Notes under the pieces: generated by a model
The model's database searches: none
The model's input: the letters and a program-made list of their open reading frames with translations, nothing else
What the model was told of the DNA's origin: nothing
DNA from: Actinacidiphila oryziradicis
Lineage (GTDB): Bacteria; Actinomycetota; Actinomycetes; Streptomycetales; Streptomycetaceae
Direction: 5' to 3'
DNA length: 64,000 bases
Assembly (NCBI RefSeq): GCF_005047355.1
Contig: NZ_SUMC01000001.1
Span: 248,001-312,000, forward strand
Part shown: positions 43,732 to 53,357 of the stretch, piece after piece
Position numbering within the stretch: position 1 is the first letter of the stretch
Layout of the letters: every line of letters starts with the position of its first letter
Translations under genes and position numbers: made by a program

Positions 43732-46700
43732 TCACACTCCTCCGGCGACCGACGACAAGGAGGTGTCCTCCTCCCCCGCGAAGGCGCGCCACAGCTGTGC
43801 GTAGCGCCCTTCCCGGGCGAGGAGTTCCTCGTGTGTACCGTCCTCCACGATCCTCCCGTGGTCCAGGACCACCACGCGGTCCGCCCGGGCGGCGGTGGTG
43901 AGCCGGTGGGCGACAACCAGCGTCGTACGGCGCACGGCGAGCCGGTCGGCAGCCTGGTTGACCAGCCCCTCGGTCGCCAGGTCGAGCGCGGCGGTCGCCT
44001 CGTCCAGCAGCAGGATGTCCGGGTCGACCAGCTCCGCCCGGGCCAGTGCGATCAGCTGCCGCTGCCCGGCGGAGAGATTCCGGCCGCGCTCGGCGACGGT
44101 GTGCAGATAGCCGCCGTCAAGCGTCGCGATCATTTCGTGCGCGCCGACCGCGCGGGACGCCGTCTCGACTTCGGCGTCGGTCGCCGCCATCTTCCCGTAC
44201 GCGATCGCGTCCCGGACCGTCCCGGCGAACAGATACGGCTCCTGCGGTACGACACCGAGCCGCTGCCGGAAGGCGGTCAGGTCCAGTACCCGGATGTCGT
44301 GCCCGTCGACGAGAACCGCGCCGCCGGTCGGGTCGTAGAAGCGAGCGACCAGCTTCACCAGCGTGGACTTGCCCGCACCCGTCTCACCGACGAAGGCGAC
44401 GGTCTGCCCGGCCGGGATGTGCAGATCGATCCCGGAGAGGGCCTCCGCGCTGTCCGCCCCGTAGCGGAAACGCACCTCCTCGAAGCTGATCCCGCCCCGC
44501 AGCGACGGCACTTCGCGCGGGCGGGCCGCGAGCGGTGTCGCCGTCGGGGTGCGCAGCAGTTCCCGGATCCGTCCGAGCGACACGGACGCCTGCTGGTAGC
44601 CGTCGAAGACCTGGGAGAGCTGCTGCACTGGCGCGAAGAACAGGTCGATGTAGAGCAGATACGCCACGAGCGCGCCCGCTGTCAGGGTGCCGGCGCTGAC
44701 CCGGTGCGCCCCGACGATCAGGACCAGGGCCGCCGCCACGCTGGAGAGGAACTGCACGAACGGGAAGTACACAGAGATCAGGAACTGCCCGCGCACCCGG
44801 GCCTGCCGGTATCCGTGACTGTGCTCGGCGAACTGTTCCGAGCTGCCCAGCTCCCGGCGGAAGGCCTGCACGACGCGCAGGCCGGCGACGTGCTCCTGGA
44901 GCTCGGCGTTGACCACGCTGACCCGTTCGCGGGCAAGTTCGTACGTCTTGATGGACTTGCGCCGGAAGACCCAGGTGGCGGCGGCGAGCAGCGGCAGCAG
45001 CGCGAAGACCATCAGGGCCAGCTGAACGTCGATCGCGAGCAGCGCGACCAGGATGCCGAAGAATGTCAGTACGCTGACCAGGGCGGTGACCAGGCCGGTC
45101 TGCAGGAAGGTCGACAGGGCGTCGACATCCGTGGTCATCCGGGTCATGATGCGACCGCTCAACTCGCGCTCGTAGTAGTCGAGCCCGAGCCGGTGCAGAT
45201 GGGCGAAGATCTTCACCCGCAGTGTGTAGAGGACGCGCTCGCCGGTGCGGCCGGTCAGCCGTGTGGAGCCCCACTGGGCGGCCCACTGGGCCAGCACGAC
45301 CAGCAGCCCGGCGAAGGACGCCGCCCACACCGCGCCGAGTGCTGCCAGCCGTACCCCCGAGTCGATGCCGTGCCGGATCAGTATGGGGAGCAGCAGCCCG
45401 GCGATGGCGTCGGCAGCCACCAGGAAGAGGCTGAACAGCAGCGGCGCCCGGAATCCGCGCAGCAGGGTACGCAGCCCGAAGCCCGCGTCTGCTTCGCGCG
45501 CCCGCCCCTCGTCCACTTCGGGAGTGTCCATGGCGGGCGGCAGAGCGGCCACCTTTGCCAGCAACTCGGGCGTGGCCGGCATCCCGGCCATGGCGGCGGC
45601 CATGCCACCGGGGCCGCCCCCTGTGGCGGCAGGCGTGGTGGAGGTCCGGTCGGTGGCGGGGTCCCGGGCCTCGCGCCGGTCGCTCGGCCACAACTCCGGT
45701 GTTATGCCGTCCACGCGGTGCGGCCGCTCGAACACGGTCCGGTAAGCCCCGCCCTCCTGGCGCGTGCCGCTTACCAGCGGCAGGGTGGCGGGGTGGTCGT
45801 CAGCGACCGCCAGGCCCGTGGCCGCCGACTCGCCGTCGGCGAAGCCGGGCACGTCGGCGGATATGAGCCCGGCGGCGAGGCCGGCCGGGTCGGCCTTGAC
45901 CACGTCGGCGGCGAGCGCTTCCGGGTCCGTCAACAGCCTGCGGTAGAGGGCGCAGCGCGCGGTCAGCTCATCGTGGGTGCCGATGTCGACGAGCTGCCCG
46001 GCGTCCAGGACGGCGATCCGGTCGGCCAGTGCCAGGGTGGAGCGCCGGTGGGCGATCAGCAGGGTTGTACGGCCCGCCATGACCTCGCGGAGGGCGTCGT
46101 GGATGTCGGCCTCGACCCGGGCGTCGACCGCAGAGGTCGCGTCATCGAGGAGCAGCAGCCGCGGGTCGGTCAGGATGGCGCGGGCGAGGGCGACGCGCTG
46201 GCGCTGGCCGCCGGAGAGGGTGAGGCCCTGTTCGCCCACGACGGTGTCGTAATCCAGCGGCAGGGCACTGATGAAGTCGTGTGCCTGGGCGGCGTGGGTA
46301 GCGGCGAGGATCTGGTCCTCGGTGGCCTCCGGGTGGCCATAGGCGATGTTGGCGCGGACGGTGTCGGAGAAGAGAAAGCTCTCCTCGGGCACCAGCCCGA
46401 TCGCGGCGCGCAGCGAGTCGTAGGTGAGATCGCGGACGTCCTGCCCGCCGATCCGTACCGTGCCGCCGGTGACGTCGTAGAAGCGCGGCAGCAGCAGCGA
46501 GAGCGTCGACTTGCCGGATCCCGAGGCGCCGACGACGGCGACGGTCTCGCCGGGGTCGACACGCAGGGAGAGTTCACGAAGGACCGGCCGCTGGGGGTCG
46601 TAGCCGAAGCTCACCCGGTCGAACTCGACGGTCGCGGCAGACTCGCGCGGGAGCTCCTGTGCGCCCTCCTCCAGGACCGGCTTGGTGTCGATCAGCTCGA

Positions 46701-47664
46701 AGACCCGCTCGACACCGGCTCTGGCCTGCTGCCCCATCGTCAGCAGCATGGTGAGCATCCTGACCGGCCCGGTCAGCTGGGCCAGATATGTGGAGAAGGC
46801 GACGAAGGTACCCAGCGTGATCTGCCCGCGCACCGCCATCCAGCCACCGAGGGCGAGCATTCCGACCTGGCCCAGTGCCGGGACGGCCTGCATCGCCGGG
46901 CTGTACCGCGCGTTCAGCCGGATGGTGCGCAGCCGCCCGGCGAAGAGTTTCCGGCTGACCCCCTCCAGCTTCGCCATCTCCTGACGCTCCTGGCCGAAGC
47001 CCTTCACAACGCGTACGCCGGTCACGGATCCGTCGACGATCCCGGCGACTGCGGCTGCCTGGCCCTGGGCGTACCAGGTGGCGGGGAAGAGCTTGGTGCG
47101 GCTGCGATCAGCGAGGAACCACAGGGCGGGCGCGATGGCGAGGGCGATCAGCGTGAGCAGCGGCGACAGGAAGAGCATCACGACCAGTGAGAGCACGAAC
47201 AGCAGCACATTGCCGAGCATCACCGGCAGCATCCACAGCAGTCCCTGCACCAATTGCAGGTCGCTCGTGGCCCGGCCGACCACCTGGCCGGTGCTGAGCT
47301 CGTCCTGCCGGGCGCCGTCCAGCCGCATCAGCGACCGGAACATCTCATTCCGCAGGTCGTGCTGGACGTCGAGTGCCAGCCGCCCGCCGTAAAAGCGGCG
47401 CATGTACGTAAGTACGTATACGGCGACGGCTGCTGCCACGAGCACGACCGCCCATGGCAGCAGCGGCCGGTCGTGCGCCACGATCACATCGTCGATGATG
47501 ACTTTCGGCACCAGCGGTACCAGCGCGGTGACCGCCATCCCGCCGAGCGATGCCCCGAGTGCCAGCAGCACATTGCGGCGATAGTGCCAGCTGTATCTCG
47601 CCAGCCGCCGGAACCAGCCCTGCTCCGCGCTTGTCGCCGCCACCCGGGACCTCCCACTCTCCAT
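43732..47664 (-). CDS. fused ABC exporter with two membrane and two ATPase domains
   Basis: A 1310-residue protein holding two complete half-transporters in tandem. First half: six transmembrane segments (NVLLALGASLGGMAVTALVP), Walker A GASGSGKST, signature LSGGQRQRVALARAI, Walker B LLLLDDATSAVD. A linker (about 590-700) follows. Second half: GVDSGVRL... membrane region, Walker A GETGAGKST, signature LSAGQRQLIALARAE, Walker B ILLLDEATAALD. Both ATP sites look intact (a Q is found in each signature). Substrate unknown; most bacterial relatives are two separate genes. It lies 93 bp from the aminopeptidase. Confidence 0.9.
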   Translation of the reverse strand: MESGRSRVAATSAEQGWFRRLARYSWHYRRNVLLALGASLGGMAVTALVPLVPKVIIDDVIVAHDRPLLPWAVVLVAAAVAVYVLTYMRRFYGGRLALDVQHDLRNEMFRSLMRLDGARQDELSTGQVVGRATSDLQLVQGLLWMLPVMLGNVLLFVLSLVVMLFLSPLLTLIALAIAPALWFLADRSRTKLFPATWYAQGQAAAVAGIVDGSVTGVRVVKGFGQERQEMAKLEGVSRKLFAGRLRTIRLNARYSPAMQAVPALGQVGMLALGGWMAVRGQITLGTFVAFSTYLAQLTGPVRMLTMLLTMGQQARAGVERVFELIDTKPVLEEGAQELPRESAATVEFDRVSFGYDPQRPVLRELSLRVDPGETVAVVGASGSGKSTLSLLLPRFYDVTGGTVRIGGQDVRDLTYDSLRAAIGLVPEESFLFSDTVRANIAYGHPEATEDQILAATHAAQAHDFISALPLDYDTVVGEQGLTLSGGQRQRVALARAILTDPRLLLLDDATSAVDARVEADIHDALREVMAGRTTLLIAHRRSTLALADRIAVLDAGQLVDIGTHDELTARCALYRRLLTDPEALAADVVKADPAGLAAGLISADVPGFADGESAATGLAVADDHPATLPLVSGTRQEGGAYRTVFERPHRVDGITPELWPSDRREARDPATDRTSTTPAATGGGPGGMAAAMAGMPATPELLAKVAALPPAMDTPEVDEGRAREADAGFGLRTLLRGFRAPLLFSLFLVAADAIAGLLLPILIRHGIDSGVRLAALGAVWAASFAGLLVVLAQWAAQWGSTRLTGRTGERVLYTLRVKIFAHLHRLGLDYYERELSGRIMTRMTTDVDALSTFLQTGLVTALVSVLTFFGILVALLAIDVQLALMVFALLPLLAAATWVFRRKSIKTYELARERVSVVNAELQEHVAGLRVVQAFRRELGSSEQFAEHSHGYRQARVRGQFLISVYFPFVQFLSSVAAALVLIVGAHRVSAGTLTAGALVAYLLYIDLFFAPVQQLSQVFDGYQQASVSLGRIRELLRTPTATPLAARPREVPSLRGGISFEEVRFRYGADSAEALSGIDLHIPAGQTVAFVGETGAGKSTLVKLVARFYDPTGGAVLVDGHDIRVLDLTAFRQRLGVVPQEPYLFAGTVRDAIAYGKMAATDAEVETASRAVGAHEMIATLDGGYLHTVAERGRNLSAGQRQLIALARAELVDPDILLLDEATAALDLATEGLVNQAADRLAVRRTTLVVAHRLTTAARADRVVVLDHGRIVEDGTHEELLAREGRYAQLWRAFAGEEDTSLSSVAGGV

Positions 47665-47772
47665 GTGTCACCGCAGATTGAAACGCTCTGGCGTGCGGAT
47701 TTCATCCTGCTGCAACAGAGCGCCGCAACGAAACCAGGCCCAGGCACGGACGGCCGGGGAGGGACCCGGCAT

Positions 47773-48828
47773 TCAGCGCGGCAGGCGGGCGGTCAGCGAG
47801 TACAGCCGGGTGATCTGGGCAGCGTTCTGGTTGTCGTCGCTGACCAGCAGCAGGCGCAGCCGGCCGACGGGGGCGTGTCCGGTTACCGCGAGGCCTTCTA
47901 TGTTGTCGAGCAGCGGGTTGGGCTGGGGCTGCTTGGCGGTGGCGCCGAGGGAGGGGCAGTCGGCGATGTCTGCGAGCAGGGTCTTGCCCACGAGCCGGAT
48001 ACCGTCCTGGCCGGTGAGACTGTCGATGCCGCTGGTGTCGGTGGCGCCCCGGAGGTCGGCGAGGTAGAGGCGGACAGTATTGCCGACGCCGGAGGTGTAA
48101 CCGCGCTCGAGGACTAGGAGGCGGCCGTCGCCAGTAGCGGTGATCTCGGAGATGCCGAGGCCGGTGTCGACGCGGTAGCCGTACTGCCGCGAGAGCTGGA
48201 ACTCCTGCTTGAGGCCCTGCCGCTGCCAGGTCTGCAGGCGCACGAGATCGTTGCTGTCGCCGGAAAGCGCGCCCTCCATGGAAGCGACCAGGGTGCGGCC
48301 ACCGGGCTGCAGGGCAAGGCCCTCGAAGGTCAGATTCTTTGTGGCGCGCCCGGCCGGGGCGACCTGGAGAGCGGCGGGGACGGGGAGGCGGCCGGTGATG
48401 ACGCCGTCGCGGGTGTAGCGGCGGATGGATGGCTCGGTCTCGGAGGTGATGAGCCGGGTGCCGTCGCGGTCGATGACGAGGGCCTCGGAGTCCAACGCCG
48501 CGCCGCTCTCGTCGGCGAGCTGTACGACACTCGCGGGCGTCTTGGTGGCAGCGTCCAGGGTGAACAGGGACGACCTGTCGGAAAGTGCGGCGATCCGCCC
48601 GTCGGTGTCGACGGCGAGAGCGGAGAGGTTACCCACATATGTGCCGTCGAAGACGGTCTTGTCGAGCGCGTCGGAGAACCCGTCGATGTTCACAAGGGGC
48701 GAGCAGGCGTGCGGCACGACATCATGGCCCTGGGCCTGGGCCGTGGGCCCCGCGGCGGTCAGGCAGGTGATCGTGGCGAGGCCGGCCGTGAGCGTGGCCA
48801 GTACGGTACGCATTCGCATGGGCGCCAC
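47773..48828 (-). CDS. secreted phytase-like / esterase-like beta-propeller protein
   Basis: A 351-residue secreted protein. The signal peptide (MRTVLATLTAGLATITCLTA, cleavage near AQA) leads into a propeller-like domain of the phytase-like family: SALAVDTDGRIAALSDRSSL, FEGLALQPGGRTLVASMEGA, GISEITATGDGRLLVLERGY and NIEGLAVTGHAPVGRLRLLL. A catalytic role is unproven; the name follows the domain. GTG 48828 has GAGGATC upstream; ATG at 48819 or 48813 is possible. Two cysteines (HACSPL, ADCPSL) may pair. Confidence 0.8.
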   Translation of the reverse strand: MAPMRMRTVLATLTAGLATITCLTAAGPTAQAQGHDVVPHACSPLVNIDGFSDALDKTVFDGTYVGNLSALAVDTDGRIAALSDRSSLFTLDAATKTPASVVQLADESGAALDSEALVIDRDGTRLITSETEPSIRRYTRDGVITGRLPVPAALQVAPAGRATKNLTFEGLALQPGGRTLVASMEGALSGDSNDLVRLQTWQRQGLKQEFQLSRQYGYRVDTGLGISEITATGDGRLLVLERGYTSGVGNTVRLYLADLRGATDTSGIDSLTGQDGIRLVGKTLLADIADCPSLGATAKQPQPNPLLDNIEGLAVTGHAPVGRLRLLLVSDDNQNAAQITRLYSLTARLPR

Positions 48829-48963
48829 GTTAGATCCTCACGCGGCCAGGCCGGTTGACTTCCGGAGATACCCCGGTGAACGAATGGGCCGCCGCGTCTT
48901 CGGCGGCCGCCGCCGTCGGCGATCAGCCAGGAACGTCTTGTCCCGGATGCCGGCGGCGGGAGC

Positions 48964-49980
48964 TCACTCGCCGGGCGCCCCTGCGCCGGAGGCACGGCTC
49001 GCCGCGCTGTGCCGATCGCTCTGACTGGCGGCAGCGACTTGGCGGGACATGATCGTGGTCAGCTCGTACGCCGTGTGGGAGGCCGCGACCGACGTGATCT
49101 CGGCGTGGTCGTACGCCGGGGCTACCTCGACGAGATCCGCCGAGACCAGATGGCAGGAGGCGAGCCCGCGCAGAATCTCCAGGAGTTCGCGCGAGGTGAG
49201 GCCGCCGGCCTCCGGGGTACCGGTGCCGGGCGCGTGGGCCGGGTCCAGCACATCGATGTCGACGGAGATGTAGAGCGGCCGGTCACCGATGCGTTCGCGC
49301 AGCTGCTGGGCAACCTCGTCGACACCGCGCCGCATGACATCCGCCGATGTCACGATGCCGAAGCCCAGCTTCTCGTCGTCGTCGAGGTCCTTCCTGCCGT
49401 AGAGCGGGCCGCGCGTGCCGACATGCGACAGCGCCTCGGTGTCGAGGATGCCCTCCTCCACCGCGCGGCGGAACGGGGTGCCATGGGTGTACTCGGCGCC
49501 GAAGTAGGTGTCCCAGGTGTCGAGGTGGGCGTCGAAGTGCAGCAGGGCGACCGGGCCGTGCCTGCGGGCGACGGAGCGCAGCAGCGGCAGGGCGATGGTG
49601 TGATCTCCGCCGAGGGTCATGAGGCGAGCGCCGGTGTCCAGCAGATCCGCGGCGGCAGCCTGGATGGTCTCGACGGCCTCGTTGATGTTGAAGGGGTTGG
49701 CCGCGATGTCCCCGGCGTCGGCGACCTGGGCGAGCGCGAACGGTGACGCGTCCTGGGCCGGGTTGTAGGGACGGAGCAGACGGGAGGCCTCGCGGATCGC
49801 GTTGCCGCCGAAGCGCGCCCCCGGGCGGTAGGAGACGCCGGTGTCGAAGGGCACGCCGACGACGGCGACATCAGCGGTGCCGACCTCGTCCAGGCGGGGC
49901 AGCCGGGCGAATGTCGCCGGGCCCGCATAGCGCGGGACGCGGGAGGAGTCGACGGGACCGCGCGGCTCTGCGGCGTTCAT
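48964..49980 (-). CDS. speB: agmatinase / ureohydrolase
   Basis: A 338-residue ureohydrolase. Manganese-binding motifs are in order: [26 protein letters not shown], and [20 protein letters not shown]. It hydrolyses agmatine (or guanidinobutyrate) to urea plus putrescine (or aminobutyrate). ATG 49980 is chosen from the start of family similarity. It is divergent from a PucR-type regulator with a shared palindrome-rich promoter of about 100 bp, so this pair may form a guanidino-compound utilisation unit. Substrate identity (agmatine versus guanidinobutyrate) is not settled by sequence. Confidence 0.9.
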   Translation of the reverse strand: MNAAEPRGPVDSSRVPRYAGPATFARLPRLDEVGTADVAVVGVPFDTGVSYRPGARFGGNAIREASRLLRPYNPAQDASPFALAQVADAGDIAANPFNINEAVETIQAAAADLLDTGARLMTLGGDHTIALPLLRSVARRHGPVALLHFDAHLDTWDTYFGAEYTHGTPFRRAVEEGILDTEALSHVGTRGPLYGRKDLDDDEKLGFGIVTSADVMRRGVDEVAQQLRERIGDRPLYISVDIDVLDPAHAPGTGTPEAGGLTSRELLEILRGLASCHLVSADLVEVAPAYDHAEITSVAASHTAYELTTIMSRQVAAASQSDRHSAASRASGAGAPGE

Positions 49981-50053
49981 GGTGACCTGCTTCCTGATCG
50001 GCTGCTCAGTGCTCCGCACAGTCGACTCTAGGTTGCTGCGGCGCTACACAGAA

Positions 50054-50093
50054 GCGTACGCTTTATCCACCCACGACGATTTGGATGGATAAA
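50054..50093. promoter_or_regulatory. palindrome-rich operator region between speB and pucR-like gene
   Basis: TTTATCCA (50062-50069) is mirrored by TGGATAAA (50086-50093), 16 bp apart; the palindrome GCGTACGC precedes it (50054-50061). The right arm overlaps the ATG at 50085, so binding would block translation or transcription initiation of the regulator. Confidence 0.6.
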
Positions 50094-51686
50094 ACGCACA
50101 TGCCGCTCGCTCCGCATCTGGCGCCACCCACCCCGCCCGTGCCCCTCGCCGGCCTGCTGGCCCGTGCGGATCTGGGCCTGCGGCAAGTGGCCGGGCCGCG
50201 CGACGATGGCACCGAAATCCTGTGGGTGCACACCAGCGAGCTGGAGGACCCGGGCCCCTATCTGCTCGGCGGCGAACTGCTGCTCAGCGCCGGAGTCCAC
50301 TTCGACTCCGCGTCCGGCTCGGGCGCGTACCTGGACCGCTATGTGGCGCGTGCCGCGGAGGCCGGTGCGGCGGCGCTGGGTTTCGGGCTCGCCCCGGTGC
50401 ACGACGAAACCCCGCGCGCCCTCATCGCCGCCTGCGACCGTTACGACCTCCCTTTGGTGGAAGTGCCGCCACAAACCCCCTTCACCGCTGTCACCCGGGC
50501 CGTCTGGCAGGCCATGGCCGAGGTCCGCCACCGCGAGCTGCGGCGCCTCACCGAGGCCCAGCAGTCCCTCGCCGCCGCCGCGGCCCGCCCCGCGCCCGTC
50601 CCCGCGGTGCTGCGGCAGCTCGCGCAACGCCTCGGCGGGTGGACCGCGCTGATCGCCCGGGACGGCGCGGAGCTTTACGAGGCGGGGCCCCGTCCCGGTG
50701 AGGGCGCCAGTGAGGCGGCGAAACGGCTGGCAGCAGTGGTCCGGCCAGCCGACGCCACCGGACCCAGCGGCATCGGGAGCGGAACGACCCCGGCGCGACG
50801 ACGCGACGCACCCTCGTCCGCGACGGACACCGTCGGCGCCACCAGTCTGGCCGGGTACGCGCTGGCCGGCGGCACCCCCGGTGCGGGGCTCGCGCTCGTG
50901 ATCGCCACCGCGCGGCGCGACCCCGCCGATCACGCGATCGCCGGCATCGCGGTGGTGCTGTTGTCCCTGCTCACCGGGCGCTACCGCGGGCCGGCCGACG
51001 CCGACCGGGCTACCGCCCTGGTCCGGCTGCTGCTGGGCGCCCGCCCAGGGGACATCGAGCCGGTGCTGTCCGGCCACGGCGCGGCCGGCGGAGGTCCGCA
51101 GCAGTGGACCGTGGTGCACGGCAGCCCTCGCGGCGGCGGCCGGGGCGGCGAGCAGGAGGCGCCCGCACAAGCGCTGGCCGCCTCCGCGCTCGCCGCGGGC
51201 CTCGGCACCGCGCTGGTCGACCCCGGAGGCGCCGCAGGCGCCACCGTACGGCTGCTGCTGCCCGCCGACCGCGAGGTCACCGCCCAGGCCGGCTGGACGC
51301 TCGGCGTGAGCGGCCCCGTATCCCTGGCGGACCTGGCCACCGCAGACGCCGAGGCCGAGCGCGCACTGCGCAGGGCGGTCGCCAACCGCACCGCCATGGC
51401 CCAGGGCCGCAACGGCGGGACGGGCGTGACCGGGCTGGTGGCGCCCAAGGAGGCACGGGCGCACGCGCGCAGCACCCTGGCGCCGGTCCTGGACTCGCCG
51501 GTGCTCGCCGAGACGCTGCGCACCTGGCTGGCACTGCACGGCTCCTGGGACCGCACCGCCGTCGCCCTCGAAGTGCACCGCAATACGGTGCGGCAGCGCA
51601 TCGGGCGCGCCGCCGCTCTGCTGGAGGCGGATCTGGACAACCCGGACACTCGCATGGACCTGTGGTTCGCACTGCGCTGGCTCTGA
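50085..51686 (+). CDS. PucR-family transcriptional regulator
   Basis: A 533-residue regulator. The N-terminal PucR domain spans about 20-130 (WVHTSELEDPGPYLLGGELL, APVHDETPRALIAACDRYDL), a variable GGDEF-like middle follows with low-complexity inserts, and the C-terminal helix-turn-helix is LALHGSWDRTAVALEVHRNT, VRQRIGRAAALL. PucR proteins activate purine or amine catabolic genes. It is divergent from agmatinase, its probable target. ATG 50085 lies inside the inverted repeat; ATG 50100 is an alternative start. Confidence 0.87.
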   Translation: MDKTHMPLAPHLAPPTPPVPLAGLLARADLGLRQVAGPRDDGTEILWVHTSELEDPGPYLLGGELLLSAGVHFDSASGSGAYLDRYVARAAEAGAAALGFGLAPVHDETPRALIAACDRYDLPLVEVPPQTPFTAVTRAVWQAMAEVRHRELRRLTEAQQSLAAAAARPAPVPAVLRQLAQRLGGWTALIARDGAELYEAGPRPGEGASEAAKRLAAVVRPADATGPSGIGSGTTPARRRDAPSSATDTVGATSLAGYALAGGTPGAGLALVIATARRDPADHAIAGIAVVLLSLLTGRYRGPADADRATALVRLLLGARPGDIEPVLSGHGAAGGGPQQWTVVHGSPRGGGRGGEQEAPAQALAASALAAGLGTALVDPGGAAGATVRLLLPADREVTAQAGWTLGVSGPVSLADLATADAEAERALRRAVANRTAMAQGRNGGTGVTGLVAPKEARAHARSTLAPVLDSPVLAETLRTWLALHGSWDRTAVALEVHRNTVRQRIGRAAALLEADLDNPDTRMDLWFALRWL

Positions 51687-51779
51687 GCGCGCTGCTTCTG
51701 CCGGCGAGTGACGCGTCACACATGGGCGTCGGTCAGGCGTCCCACGTACGCCCATGCGAAGTAACGGGACAATGAGGCC

Positions 51780-52577
51780 ATGTCCTACGCTCCCGTGCCG
51801 TCCCGTAAGTCCCTCTCCGAGCATCTCGTACGCACCCGTATAGCGGGTGATGTCGCCACCCCCCGCGAGAACAACCGCTCCCACTACCGCAAGCTCGCCG
51901 ACGGCGACCGCTACTTCTGGTTCGGACTGGAATTCGGCGATCGGTGGACCGACGAAGAGGCGGTGCTGCGCGTCATGGCCGAACGCTGCGGTGTCGTGGC
52001 CGACCCGGCGCATCGCGCCGGGCAGGACACCATCGACCCCGCGCTCACCATCGGCGCGCTGGACCGTGCCGCCGCCAAGCTCCGCAAAGCCGCCGACGGC
52101 GGCCAGCGCGTGCTTTTCGCAACCGGCCACCCTGGCGGGCTGCTCGACGTCCACCGGCGTGTCGCGGCCGCGCTCCGCGCCGCTGGAGCCACGGTCGTCG
52201 TCATCCCCGGCGGCCTCAGCGCCGATGACGGCGGCGTCTTCCAGTTCTGCGACGTAGCCATGCTGGAGCGCGGCGCGACCCTGTGGCACACCCACTCCCC
52301 CGCTCCCATGGCCGCCATCCTCGACGCCCTCGAAGCCCAGGGCGAGCCCCTGCCGGACCTCGTCTTCGCCGACCACGGCTGGGCCGGTCACGCCGCCCAG
52401 CGCGGCCTCGAAGCGGTCGGTTTCGCCGACTGCAACGATCCCGCCCTCTTCCTCGCCGAAGCCGAGGACACCCTTTCCGTCGCCATCCCCCTGGACGACC
52501 ACGTCACAGACCCTCGCTTCTACGACCCTCTGACCGCCTACCTGCTCGACGCCGCCGGGCTGGCTCCCCAGAGCTGA
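51780..52577 (+). CDS. conserved protein, putative phosphatase
   Basis: A 265-residue cytoplasmic protein. It has a Rossmann-like core (FATGHPGGLLDVHRRVAAAL, then ATVVVIPGGLSADDGG) and metal-binding candidates in LADGDRYFWFGLEFGD, HTHSPAPMAAIL and VFADHGWAGHAAQRGLEAVG. Actinobacterial homologues carry the name phosphatase, without experimental support known to me. ATG 51780. No operon partner; it lies between the PucR-type gene and a two-component system. Confidence 0.55.
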   Translation: MSYAPVPSRKSLSEHLVRTRIAGDVATPRENNRSHYRKLADGDRYFWFGLEFGDRWTDEEAVLRVMAERCGVVADPAHRAGQDTIDPALTIGALDRAAAKLRKAADGGQRVLFATGHPGGLLDVHRRVAAALRAAGATVVVIPGGLSADDGGVFQFCDVAMLERGATLWHTHSPAPMAAILDALEAQGEPLPDLVFADHGWAGHAAQRGLEAVGFADCNDPALFLAEAEDTLSVAIPLDDHVTDPRFYDPLTAYLLDAAGLAPQS

Positions 52578-52697
52578 ACGACGGCGTGGGCGGAGGGACA
52601 ACGCCGGGCAGCGGTCAGGCAACGAACCCGGACGGGTGGGCGGGTGACGGGTGGGCGGAGCAACCCGCCGCAGGCGATCGCTCGTTACCATCGGCGG

Positions 52698-53357
52698 GTG
52701 ATACGGGTAGTAGTGGTGGACGACGAGTCGCTGGTCAGGGCGGCACTGCGGCAGATCCTGGAGTCCGCGGGCGACATCGAGGTCGTCGCGGACTGCGACA
52801 GCCGTACAGCGGTGGCCCGGATTGAGGCCGCCGCCCCCGACCTTGTGCTGTTGGACGCTGTGATGCCGGAGCCGGACGGCCTGAAAGTACTGCGGGCCGT
52901 GCGGGCGCTGGCGGCGCCGCCAGCCGTGGCGATGCTGACCGCGTTCGACACCAGCGGGCACATCAGTGCCGCGATGCGGGCGGGCGCGACCGGCTTCTTG
53001 CTGAAGGACACCGCGGTGGGCACGCTGATCGACGCCGTACGGGTGCTGGTCTCGGGCGGAACGGTCTTCACACCGACCGTCAGCCGCGCCGTCGTCGACG
53101 GATACCTGGACGCCGCCCCGGAACCCGGTGACGAGGACACGGCGGCGGCGCTGGCACGGCTCACCGACCGTGAGCGCGAGGTACTCGTGCTGGTCGCGAA
53201 CGGCCTGCCGAACTCGGAGATCGCCGGACGTCTGGAGATCACCGTGGCAACTGTGAAGGATCATGTCCGCGCCGTGCTGCGGAAGCTGGGCGCGCCCAAC
53301 CGGGTCGCCGTCGCGGTCCTCGCCCACCGGGCCGGGCTCGTTCCGAAGCGGGCGTGA
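52698..53357 (+). CDS. NarL/LuxR-type response regulator
   Basis: A 219-residue regulator: receiver domain with phospho-acceptor Asp53 (VLLDAVMPEPDG), preceded by VVVVDDESLVRAAL, and followed by LLKDTAVGTLIDAVR. The C-terminal LuxR helix-turn-helix is LTDREREVLVLVANGLPNSE, IAGRLEITVATVKDHVRAVL. GTG 52698 begins the receiver fold. The histidine kinase gene overlaps its stop by 4 bp, so they form a pair. Confidence 0.94.
   Translation: MIRVVVVDDESLVRAALRQILESAGDIEVVADCDSRTAVARIEAAAPDLVLLDAVMPEPDGLKVLRAVRALAAPPAVAMLTAFDTSGHISAAMRAGATGFLLKDTAVGTLIDAVRVLVSGGTVFTPTVSRAVVDGYLDAAPEPGDEDTAAALARLTDREREVLVLVANGLPNSEIAGRLEITVATVKDHVRAVLRKLGAPNRVAVAVLAHRAGLVPKRA

Noticed and set aside
43831-47190. 1119-codon plus-strand frame opposite the ABC exporter
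   Set aside because: Antisense shadow with no domain match and wrong codon-position GC pattern.
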